Source: JBDTYT01 sp040005555 (GTDB lineage Bacteria; Actinomycetota; UBA4738; HRBIN12). From it: a stretch of DNA of 6,195 nt. The position numbers and the translations under genes are program-made. Positions 1 through 4,914 of this stretch are shown here, in pieces. The stretch's first letter is position 1; every line of letters starts with the position of its first letter. The stretch lies in NCBI GenBank assembly GCA_040005555.1, contig JBDTYT010000086.1, positions 1-6,195 of the forward strand, in the 5' to 3' direction. A model generated the notes under the pieces. The model was not told where the DNA came from. It saw only the letters and a program-made list of their open reading frames with translations, and ran no database searches.

Positions 1-347
1 TGCAGAACCGCATCGCGGATCAGATCACCCGGTTCGCGGGGTCGATGACGTTCATCTACCTGCACCTGGTGTGGTTCACGCTGTGGATCGCCTTTCGGGT
101 CGAGAAGTTCCCGTTCGGACTGCTCACGATGATCGTGTCGCTCGAAGCGATCTTCCTGTCGACCTTCGTGATGATCAGTCAGAACCGCGCGGACGAGCGG
201 CGCCAGGTGTTCGCGGACAACCAGTGGGAGTTCGTGCAGGCCGAGGAGCGCCAGAACGAGGAGCTTTTGACGCTCTCGAACCAGATCCTCGAGCTCACGA
301 AGGCGATCCACGCGAGGGCCGTGAACGCCCCGGGCGAGCCGAGCTGA
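1..347 (+). CDS. DUF1003 family membrane protein, C-terminal part (5' end outside window)
   Basis: The frame is open from base 3 and gives 114 visible residues, ending at TGA 345-347. The start lies before the window, so an internal ATG at 45 should not be taken as the start. Two hydrophobic helices are seen: one around TFIYLHLVWFTLWIAF and one around LLTMIVSLEAIFLSTFVMI. They are followed by the SQNRADERR motif and a charged, probably helical cytoplasmic tail. The pattern of ADQITRFAGS before helix 1, an E in helix 2 and an SQNR-type loop after it is characteristic of DUF1003 (PF06210), a family of two-helix inner-membrane proteins without an assigned biochemical function. The gene is convergent with the zinc-ribbon gene, with only three bases between their stop codons. 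Family assignment is from motif recognition; the role is unknown. Confidence 0.88.
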   Translation, partial: QNRIADQITRFAGSMTFIYLHLVWFTLWIAFRVEKFPFGLLTMIVSLEAIFLSTFVMISQNRADERRQVFADNQWEFVQAEERQNEELLTLSNQILELTKAIHARAVNAPGEPS

Positions 348-350
348 CGG

Positions 351-581
351 CTACCTCTCGATCTCGGTGTCGCCCTCGACGGGGGTGACGGTCTCCTCGG
401 ACGTCCGCCGTTCCACGTTGAGCTGGTCGGCGTCGGCCGTCTCGAGAGCGGCGCCCTTCACCTCGTGCCCACACGAGAACGTCCGGACCTCGCGGCTCTC
501 GGGCTGCTGCGTGCCGAACTCGGTCGTCAGGAGGGTGCCCTTCCCGCAGATCGGACACGTCTCAGAGGCGGCGTCGCTCAT
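351..581 (-). CDS. Small CCCH zinc-ribbon protein, function unknown
   Basis: A 76-residue protein read from ATG 581-579 to TAG 353-351. An in-frame GTG at 599-597 would add six residues (MYRGVG). I prefer the ATG because GGTG sits five bases upstream, while the purine-rich AAGGGGAG at 620-613 is 13 bases from the GTG, which is too far. Near the N-terminus is CPIC, then about 24 residues later SCGH, so the likely metal ligands are C-x2-C and C-x-H (Cys9, Cys12, Cys37, His39 from the ATG). The C-terminal half is acidic and hydrophilic (ADADQLNVERRTSEETV), with no membrane segment. It lies 42 bases downstream of the PAP2 phosphatase on the same strand, so one transcript is likely. I do not recognise a named family. 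It could be a nucleic-acid or protein-binding zinc ribbon; that function is inference only. Confidence 0.75.
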   Translation of the reverse strand: MSDAASETCPICGKGTLLTTEFGTQQPESREVRTFSCGHEVKGAALETADADQLNVERRTSEETVTPVEGDTEIER

Positions 582-622
582 CCCGACACCACGGTACACC
601 GCGGGTGCTGCGCTCCCCTTCC

Positions 623-645
623 GTCACCCGGGCGAACGCCCGGTG
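623..645 (-). other. Strong RNA hairpin over the PAP2 stop codon
   Basis: CCGGGC at 628-633 and GCCCGG at 638-643 form a six-pair all-GC stem closed by a four-base loop. It can extend past a bulged base by two or three more pairs (625-627 with 644-645). On the minus-strand transcript it spans the last codons and TGA of the PAP2 gene and precedes the zinc-ribbon gene. No U-run follows it, so it is not a classical intrinsic terminator. A processing, stabilising or partial-termination element between two co-transcribed genes is possible, or the symmetry may be a by-product of GC-rich codons. Confidence 0.45.
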
Positions 646-1349
646 GCTCCTGCTCGAGGGTGCTCCGGCACAGGCTCGGGCGCGAGGGATGGTGCCTCCG
701 CCGCAGACGCCCTGGACTCGAGCCAGGTTCGCTCGGGGACGCCGAAGATGAGATGCGCCATGCACGCAGCGGCGACACCGAGCGCCCATCCCCCCACCAC
801 GTCCAAGGGAAGGTGCGCTCCGACGTACACCCGCGCGAACCCGACGATCACCGGCAACACCAGGAGCGCCCACCGCCAGCGCCAGGCGAGGTAGGGAAGC
901 ACCGCGCACACGAGCGCGGCGGCGACGGCCGCGTGACCGGACGGGAACCCGAGACCGCTCAGGTTGTCGCGGACGTGGACCGTGGCGAGCAGATCCCCCG
1001 GCCGGGCACGGCCGGCGAAGAGCTTCGCTCCACGTGCGAGGCCGTAGGCCCCATAGCCTGCCGCGACGGCCATCGCCGCCATCCGCCGACGCCTGGCAAC
1101 CGCGCACACGAGCGCGACCACCGGGATCGCCCAGATCGTCCCGAGCTCCATCGGAGGCACGACGAACGGTCGCAGGCCGTTCGGGAGGTTGTTGATGGAG
1201 TGGAAGAGGGACGCCTCCCATTCGGGAACCTGGGTCACATGCCCCAGGAGCACGATGGCGACGAGCAACACCCCCAAGGCTCCAGCGAGCATGAACGCGT
1301 CGACCCGACGACGGATGCGTGCCGGACGGCCCGGTGGCTGGGTCACCAT
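624..1349 (-). CDS. PAP2 superfamily phosphatase (intact active site)
   Basis: A 241-residue polytopic membrane protein read from ATG 1349-1347 to TGA 626-624. An in-frame GTG at 1367-1365 would add MGTEEA. The ATG has GGAAG five bases upstream, and the GTG overlaps a GGGTAC promoter-like box, so I prefer the ATG. All three catalytic motifs of PAP2 (PF01569) are present: K-x6-RP as KLFAGRARP (about residue 109), PSGH as GFPSGHAAV (about 136), and R-x5-H-x3-D as RVYVGAHLPLD (about 173-183). The motif-2 and motif-3 histidines are the family's proton donor and phospho-acceptor. Hydrophobic helices lie around residues 18-36, 70-85, 90-105, 137-154, 158-176 and 185-202. The tail is a hydrophilic Pro/Ala/Glu stretch. 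Family members dephosphorylate lipid phosphates such as phosphatidate or polyprenyl pyrophosphate; the substrate here cannot be told. It is divergent from the PAP2-like/kinase fusion and probably co-transcribed with the zinc-ribbon gene. Confidence 0.92.
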   Translation of the reverse strand: MVTQPPGRPARIRRRVDAFMLAGALGVLLVAIVLLGHVTQVPEWEASLFHSINNLPNGLRPFVVPPMELGTIWAIPVVALVCAVARRRRMAAMAVAAGYGAYGLARGAKLFAGRARPGDLLATVHVRDNLSGLGFPSGHAAVAAALVCAVLPYLAWRWRWALLVLPVIVGFARVYVGAHLPLDVVGGWALGVAAACMAHLIFGVPERTWLESRASAAEAPSLAPEPVPEHPRAGATGRSPG

Positions 1350-1359
1350 GGCTTCTTCC

Positions 1360-1383
1360 GTACCCACCTCGCCGTTTCAACAC
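1360..1383 (-). promoter_or_regulatory. Candidate sigma-B/SigF-type promoter for the PAP2 gene
   Basis: Reading the minus strand, GTGT (1383-1380), 14 bases, then GGGTAC (1365-1360) fits the GNNT-N14 to N16-GGGTAY form known for Streptomyces sigma-B and close to the mycobacterial SigF form. A second GTGT at 1385-1382 gives a 16-base spacer. The -10 box ends 10 bases before the ATG at 1349, so the message would be nearly leaderless and the upstream GTG would not be used. A further GGGTAT at 1404-1399 on the same strand, lacking a good -35, could serve instead and leave room for a leader. Confidence 0.4.
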
Positions 1384-1468
1384 ACCTGAGGTCGGTACAT
1401 ACCCGCGCATCCAGCGGAGCTGACGAAGGGGGCGTTCGGCCGGTGGCGGGAACGAAGACGGGCATGGC

Positions 1469-3184
1469 GTGACGACCCAGGAACGGGCGCCGGACGCGTC
1501 GAGCCGGAAACCGCTCGGAGAGGTGGCCGAGGAGGAGCGCTTCCTCTTCATCGGGCGGCGGCGCCGACCCTTGGGCTCCCGCCGATACCGGTTGCGGCTC
1601 CGCCCGAGTGGGTGGCTGTGGCTCGGGCTCGGGGCGGGGGTCATCGCCTTGTGGATCTGGCTCTTCGCGAGCGGGAGGCCGGCGCCGTTCATCGAGCGCT
1701 TCGACGGTGCGATCTTGGACTGGGCCTCTCGCTTGCGAACGCCGCCGGGCATCACGATCGCTCGGGCGCTCGCGCTGCTCGGCTCGGTGTGGACCGTGCT
1801 GGTGCTGCGATGGGGGACCATCCTCGTCCTGGCGGTGACGGAACGGCTCCGTCACCTCGTGACGTTCGTCTCGACGTTGCTCGTGGTGCGACTCATCGCG
1901 CTCTGGGTCTCCGAAGCCGTCGGGCGACCCCGGCCGCTCGGGATCGCCTACGCGTACGGCTGGCAGGGGTATGACCACCCGTCGCGCCAAGTGGCGGCGC
2001 TCGCTGTCGCGGCGGTCGGGGCCTCGTTCGCGCTCGTACCGCGAGGACGATGGCGGCGGGTCGCGTTCGTCGCGTCCGGCGTCGCGATCGCCTTGCTCGG
2101 CCTCGCCCGTGTCTACCTCGGCGTGGATCACCCCACCGACGGATTGTTCGGAGCGGTGATCGGGGTCTCTTGGGCCGTCGTGGCCTTCCGCCTCTTCTGC
2201 CCGAGCGCGGTCTTCCCCGTCACCTACCACCGGGGCAGGAGCGCTCACCTCGAGATCGACGACGCGCGCGAGGAGCGACTCCGGACCGCGCTGGACGAGC
2301 AGACGGGGCTGCAGCTCGTCTCGGTCGAACCGTTCGGGGAGGAGAGCTCGGGTGGCTCGACACCGCTGCGGCTCCGCGTGCGGCGCACGGACGGGGAACG
2401 CGAGGAGGAGCTCTTCTCGAAGCTGTACGCGCGGTCACACCTGCGCGCCGACCGTTGGTACAAGCTCGGCCGCTTGATCCGGTACGGCGCCCTCGAGGAC
2501 GAAGTGACCTTCAACTCCGTACGTCAGCTGGTGGAGTACGAGGACTATGCGCTCCGAGTCGTGCACGACGCCGACGTGCCCTCGGTCCGCCCTCGTGGGT
2601 TCATCGAGCTCGAGGCCGAGCACGAGTACGCGATCTTGATGACCTTCCTCCGCAACGCCGAGGAGGCGGACGAGGATGCGCCGATCGATGAGGGGGTCAT
2701 CGACAGTGGGCTCGACGTCGTGCGCGCGATGTGGGAGCAGGGCATCGCGCACCGGGACATCAAACCGGGCAACGTGCTGGTCCGCGACGGCAAGGTGTAC
2801 CTGATCGACGTCTCGTTCGCGCAGATGCGTCCGTCGCCCTGGCGCCAGGTGGTCGACCTCGCGAACATGATGCTCGTGCTCGCGCTCGGCACCGACGCCG
2901 AGACCGTCTATGCCCGCGCCTCACGGATCTTCGAGCCCGACGAGATCGGCGAAGCGTTCGCCGCAACCCGCGGTATCACGATGCCGCGACAGCTCCGGGA
3001 GAAGCTGGCCGAGGACGGGCGCGACCTGGTCGGCGCGTTCCGCGGGCTCGCCCCGTCCAAGGATCCGATCGCGACCCAACGCTGGAGCCTGCGGCGCATC
3101 GCTCTCACCGTGCGCACCGCTGCGATCGCGGTTGGCTTGACGGCCCTCGGCGTGGCGAACCTCGCGAACCTGAAGTCACCATGA
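1469..3184 (+). CDS. Fusion of degenerate PAP2-like membrane domain and protein-kinase-like domain
   Basis: A 571-residue protein with GTG start 1469 and TGA 3182-3184. No strong ribosome binding site is visible, so the exact start is moderately sure. Residues 1-45 are a basic, Arg-rich cytoplasmic tail. Residues 46-245 hold about six hydrophobic helices with a PAP2 layout, but key residues are changed. The motif-1 Lys position is Ser148 (SEAVGRPRP), PSGH is PSRQ at 171-174, and the motif-3 His is Asp220 (RVYLGVDHPTD), while Arg214 and Asp224 remain. Residues about 255-540 resemble a kinase fold: possible ATP-binding Lys318 (ELFSKLYA), catalytic loop HRDIKPGN at 428-435 (Asp430, Lys432, Asn435), metal-binding Asp447 in LIDVSF, which replaces DFG, and Asp463 in VVDLANMM. 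A last hydrophobic helix lies at about 545-567. The kinase-like part should be cytoplasmic between two membrane anchors. The substrate may be protein, lipid or glycan. The stop overlaps the next gene's start. Confidence 0.85.
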   Translation: MTTQERAPDASSRKPLGEVAEEERFLFIGRRRRPLGSRRYRLRLRPSGWLWLGLGAGVIALWIWLFASGRPAPFIERFDGAILDWASRLRTPPGITIARALALLGSVWTVLVLRWGTILVLAVTERLRHLVTFVSTLLVVRLIALWVSEAVGRPRPLGIAYAYGWQGYDHPSRQVAALAVAAVGASFALVPRGRWRRVAFVASGVAIALLGLARVYLGVDHPTDGLFGAVIGVSWAVVAFRLFCPSAVFPVTYHRGRSAHLEIDDAREERLRTALDEQTGLQLVSVEPFGEESSGGSTPLRLRVRRTDGEREEELFSKLYARSHLRADRWYKLGRLIRYGALEDEVTFNSVRQLVEYEDYALRVVHDADVPSVRPRGFIELEAEHEYAILMTFLRNAEEADEDAPIDEGVIDSGLDVVRAMWEQGIAHRDIKPGNVLVRDGKVYLIDVSFAQMRPSPWRQVVDLANMMLVLALGTDAETVYARASRIFEPDEIGEAFAATRGITMPRQLREKLAEDGRDLVGAFRGLAPSKDPIATQRWSLRRIALTVRTAAIAVGLTALGVANLANLKSP

Positions 3185-3726
3185 GGAAGCTGCTGTGTCT
3201 CGTGCTGATCTGCTCGGCGTTGTCGGCGTGTACAGCCACGCGAGAGAACGAACATCCCGTGTGCGACGTGCGATCCCCAACGATCTTGATGGCCGAAGCG
3301 GTGAAGACCGCCACGCTGATCCCCTGCGTGCGATCGCTCCAGATCGGTTGGAGCTTCTCCGGGTTCGACGCGCAGGACGGTCGAGCCATCTTCACGCTCA
3401 GCTCGGAGGCGGGAGGCCGCGACGCGCTCAGCGTGGAGCTGACGCGCGGGTGCCCCGCGCAGGACGGATCGGACGTCGCTCACTCGGACGAGCCCGGAAC
3501 CAGTTTGCGGACGCGGATCATCTCCCCCCGGGATCCGTACGAGGCGAGATGGCGATACACGTTCGAAGGCGGATGCGCGACCTACGACCTCGCCTTCGTG
3601 AGGGGCGCACCCGTCGACCGGCTGCAGCAGGAGATCGCCGGGAGCATCTCGTTCATCCCACGCTCCCAGATCGACCAGGAGCTCGAGGCCAGGAGTGATC
3701 GCCCGCTGGACGCCGTTAGCCCGTGA
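3181..3726 (+). CDS. Predicted lipoprotein with four conserved-looking cysteines
   Basis: A 181-residue protein. The start ATG 3181-3183 overlaps the stop of the kinase fusion as ATGA, a classical sign of translational coupling. It begins with a short signal peptide: MRKLL, a hydrophobic core, and a lipobox LSAC with Cys17 as the predicted lipidated residue. The mature part has Cys28, Cys49, Cys91 and Cys132, enough for two disulfides (for example 28-49 and 91-132; pairing is inferred). Recognisable stretches are IPCVRSLQIGWSFSGFDAQDG, strand-rich LSSEAGGRDALSVELTRGC, and a YTFEGGCATYDL motif near the end. The composition suits a small beta-rich domain. No catalytic motif is seen and I know no named family. 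It would sit on the outer face of the cytoplasmic membrane. Being coupled to the membrane kinase fusion, it may be a ligand-binding or stabilising partner; that is inference. Confidence 0.85.
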   Translation: MRKLLCLVLICSALSACTATRENEHPVCDVRSPTILMAEAVKTATLIPCVRSLQIGWSFSGFDAQDGRAIFTLSSEAGGRDALSVELTRGCPAQDGSDVAHSDEPGTSLRTRIISPRDPYEARWRYTFEGGCATYDLAFVRGAPVDRLQQEIAGSISFIPRSQIDQELEARSDRPLDAVSP

Positions 3727-3811
3727 CGGCAAGCTGTCCGACCCCCACCCATCGAGCGATGAGGCACACCTCGCGTACGCCGGAGACTAGTGTGAGCGGG
3801 TCCCCTCGCGG

Positions 3812-3836
3812 GTGTAGGGGGTGGGCGGTTGGGTAC
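3812..3836 (+). promoter_or_regulatory. Candidate sigma-B/SigF-type promoter for the 24-residue gene
   Basis: GTGT at 3812-3815, a 15-base spacer, then GGGTAC at 3831-3836 matches GNNT-N14 to N16-GGGTAY. Transcription would begin near 3843, giving a leader of about 26 bases that contains the AAGGAGG ribosome binding site. This spacing is what a working promoter would show. The rest of the 143-base gap (3727-3869) has a second weak TANNNT box, TAGTGT at 3787-3792, without a convincing -35, and nothing else I can support. Confidence 0.5.
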
Positions 3837-3854
3837 CGTCCGTCCGTCATCACG

Positions 3855-3861
3855 AAGGAGG
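3855..3861 (+). promoter_or_regulatory. Near-perfect Shine-Dalgarno site AAGGAGG
   Basis: AAGGAGG lies eight bases before ATG 3870-3872. It is the best ribosome binding site I see in the window and the main reason for calling the very short gene that follows. Confidence 0.8.
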
Positions 3862-3869
3862 AAGCCAGC

Positions 3870-3944
3870 ATGGGAGGAATCGTCGGGATTTTGGTGGTGG
3901 TCCTGATCGTTTTGGCGATCATCTACTTCGCACGTCGCACGTAA
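3870..3944 (+). CDS. 24-residue single-pass membrane microprotein
   Basis: ATG 3870-3872 to TAA 3942-3944. The protein begins MGGIVGILVVVL and ends FARRT: a single hydrophobic helix of about 18-19 residues after two glycines, then a short basic tail (RRT) that should stay in the cytoplasm. There is no signal peptidase site or cysteine. A near-perfect AAGGAGG at eight bases and a promoter-like GTGT-N15-GGGTAC upstream support real expression. Very short hydrophobic proteins of this type are common in high-GC Gram-positives and usually go unannotated. The function is unknown; a helper subunit of a membrane complex or a toxin-like peptide are both conceivable, and the sequence does not decide. 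An in-frame extension upstream to ATG 3723 exists but has no ribosome binding site and a non-protein-like composition. Confidence 0.72.
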   Translation: MGGIVGILVVVLIVLAIIYFARRT

Positions 3945-3960
3945 GGGACCGGTTCGACCC

Positions 3961-3988
3961 GCTGAGGCGTCCGTGGAGCGGACCCAGC
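3961..3988. terminator. Possible bidirectional terminator hairpin between convergent genes
   Basis: GTCCG (3969-3973), loop TGGAG, and CGGAC (3979-3983) form a five-pair stem. Past an internal loop, GCTG (3961-3964) pairs with CAGC (3985-3988). It lies in the 46-base gap between the 24-residue gene and the convergent DUF1345 gene, where a shared terminator is expected. There is no U-run on either strand, so the call rests on position and symmetry only. Confidence 0.35.
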
Positions 3989-3990
3989 TG

Positions 3991-4650
3991 CTACGCCGTG
4001 AGCAGGCCCGCGACGAAGTTGATCGTGACCGCGAGGACCACCACGCCGAACAGGTATGAGAGCAGGGCGTGGCGCAATACGCTCCGGCGGATCGGTCTGG
4101 CCGTCACGGCTGTATCCGAGACCTGATAGGTCATGCCCACCGTGAACGCCAGGTACGCGAACTCGGTGTATGTGGGTGGGTCATCGTCGTTGAACGTGAT
4201 CCCTCCGGGAACGTCGCCGTAGTAGAGATGGGCGTACCGGAGCGTGAAGACGGTGTTCACGGCGATCCAGGACAGCGCGACCCCCAGCAGAGCGATCGCC
4301 GTGATCGCCGCTTGGACCGCCCCGGAGTGACCCGAGGCATCGATGAGCGCGAACCCGACGCCCACGAGGTTGGCGAGGCTCGCGGAGATGAGCACGATGT
4401 CGGCCGCAGCGCGGGATGAGTCCTCGGAGGTAGCGATGTCCTTCGTCATCGCGGCATCCTTGCGCCGCAAGCTCAACCAGACCCAGGCGATGTAGGTAGC
4501 GGCCGCCGCATCCCAACCTGCGAGCAGCGCCACCTGCCACGGAACGATCACGGACGCGAGCCCGAACGCCACGGCGCCGGTGGCGCCCACGACCGTCACC
4601 CGCCGAGCGGCAGACACGTGAGACTCAGGCTCCTGCCGGATCTCCGTCAT
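3991..4650 (-). CDS. DUF1345 family multi-pass membrane protein
   Basis: A 219-residue protein from ATG 4650-4648 to TAG 3993-3991. A GTG immediately upstream (4653-4651) would add one residue, and no clear ribosome binding site separates the two. About six hydrophobic helices are seen around residues 19-35, 39-61, 84-104, 112-133, 162-178 and 193-216. Diagnostic stretches are NTVFTLRYAHLYY, GGITFNDD, the highly typical FAYLAFTVGMTYQVSDT, and RHALLSYLFGVVVLAVTIN near the C-terminus. These match DUF1345 (PF07077), a family of predicted inner-membrane proteins with no known biochemical function. Length and motif order are normal, so it appears intact. It converges on the 24-residue gene and is divergent from the 44-residue gene, so it is probably a single-gene transcript. 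Confidence 0.93.
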   Translation of the reverse strand: MTEIRQEPESHVSAARRVTVVGATGAVAFGLASVIVPWQVALLAGWDAAAATYIAWVWLSLRRKDAAMTKDIATSEDSSRAAADIVLISASLANLVGVGFALIDASGHSGAVQAAITAIALLGVALSWIAVNTVFTLRYAHLYYGDVPGGITFNDDDPPTYTEFAYLAFTVGMTYQVSDTAVTARPIRRSVLRHALLSYLFGVVVLAVTINFVAGLLTA

Positions 4651-4712
4651 CACAGCGTCCAGCCTAGGCCAGACATCGGTGGTTCACCGACGGGGGTCCG
4701 ACGAGGCACGCT

Positions 4713-4744
4713 CCGGGTTGGAACGCAGCCGGGTTGGGTACGCA
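4713..4744 (+). repeat. Imperfect tandem direct repeat, 16-base period, upstream of the 44-residue gene
   Basis: CCGGGTTGGAACGCA at 4713-4727 is followed by CCGGGTTGGGTACGCA at 4729-4744; the two copies differ by one substitution and one inserted base. The repeat ends six bases before ATG 4751 and covers the -35 and -10 boxes of the promoter candidate, which makes an operator possible, though the period follows partly from the promoter boxes themselves. Confidence 0.5.
4716..4741 (+). promoter_or_regulatory. Candidate sigma-B/SigF-type promoter for the 44-residue gene and peptidase
   Basis: GGTT (4716-4719), a 16-base spacer, then GGGTAC (4736-4741) fits GNNT-N14 to N16-GGGTAY. The start of transcription would fall close to ATG 4751, suggesting a leaderless message, which agrees with the absence of a ribosome binding site there. 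It shares the ten bases GGTTGGGTAC with the box before the 24-residue gene. The rest of the 100-base gap 4651-4750 shows nothing else I can support, including no clear promoter for the DUF1345 gene on the other strand. Confidence 0.4.
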
Positions 4745-4750
4745 AACCTC

Positions 4751-4885
4751 ATGGAGATCGACCCAGCACCGGCGCCCCGGTCCGACCGCCACGACCTGCG
4801 GCGAGAGGCCGTATCCTCGGTCGCGCTGATCGGGTGCGTTGTCTTCTTGCTGCTGCTCGCCACCTCGGCGCTCAGCAGGATATAA
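4751..4885 (+). CDS. 44-residue predicted single-pass membrane protein
   Basis: ATG 4751-4753 to TAA 4883-4885. Residues 1-19 are hydrophilic (MEIDPAPAPRSDRHDLRRE), and residues 20-41 are one hydrophobic helix ending SALSRI. LIGC inside the helix looks like a lipobox, but the long charged N-terminus and the hydrophobic residues after the Cys argue against lipidation. No ribosome binding site is visible; the promoter-like boxes just upstream would make the message leaderless. An earlier in-frame ATG at 4679 would add 24 residues that run across the promoter candidate and look non-coding. The gene ends 29 bases before the peptidase GTG on the same strand, so co-transcription is likely. No family is recognised and the function is unknown. 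Confidence 0.5.
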   Translation: MEIDPAPAPRSDRHDLRREAVSSVALIGCVVFLLLLATSALSRI

Positions 4886-4914
4886 GCCTCTCTGCCTTTC
4901 GAGCGAGGAGCGTC

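Noticed and set aside
1394..1403. Small palindrome GGTACATACC in the divergent PAP2 intergenic region
   Set aside because: Four pairs around two bases, overlapping a GGGTAT box; too short to call an operator.
562..1821. A 419-codon open frame on the minus strand, and others of 250-335 codons at 465-1472 (+), 1343-2248 (-), 2908-3732 (-) and 4684-5607 (-)
   Set aside because: They overlap genes with clear family motifs and are rich in Arg, Pro, Gly and Ser with no recognisable domain, as expected for alternative frames in GC-rich DNA.
1967..1972. GGGTAT promoter-like hexamer on the plus strand
   Set aside because: It lies inside the PAP2-like/kinase gene and no GNNT box occurs 14 to 16 bases upstream.
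3712..3730. Hairpin GCCGT / ACGGC over the lipoprotein stop codon as a terminator
   Set aside because: Only five pairs with a nine-base loop and no U-run; too weak to support.
3723..3869. Upstream extension of the 24-residue gene from ATG 3723
   Set aside because: No ribosome binding site, composition unlike a protein, and it would run through the promoter candidate; ATG 3870 has near-perfect AAGGAGG.
4618..4914. Upstream in-frame extension of the S51 peptidase
   Set aside because: It overlaps the DUF1345 start region and the 44-residue gene, has no family similarity, and the GTG at 4915 has a good ribosome binding site.
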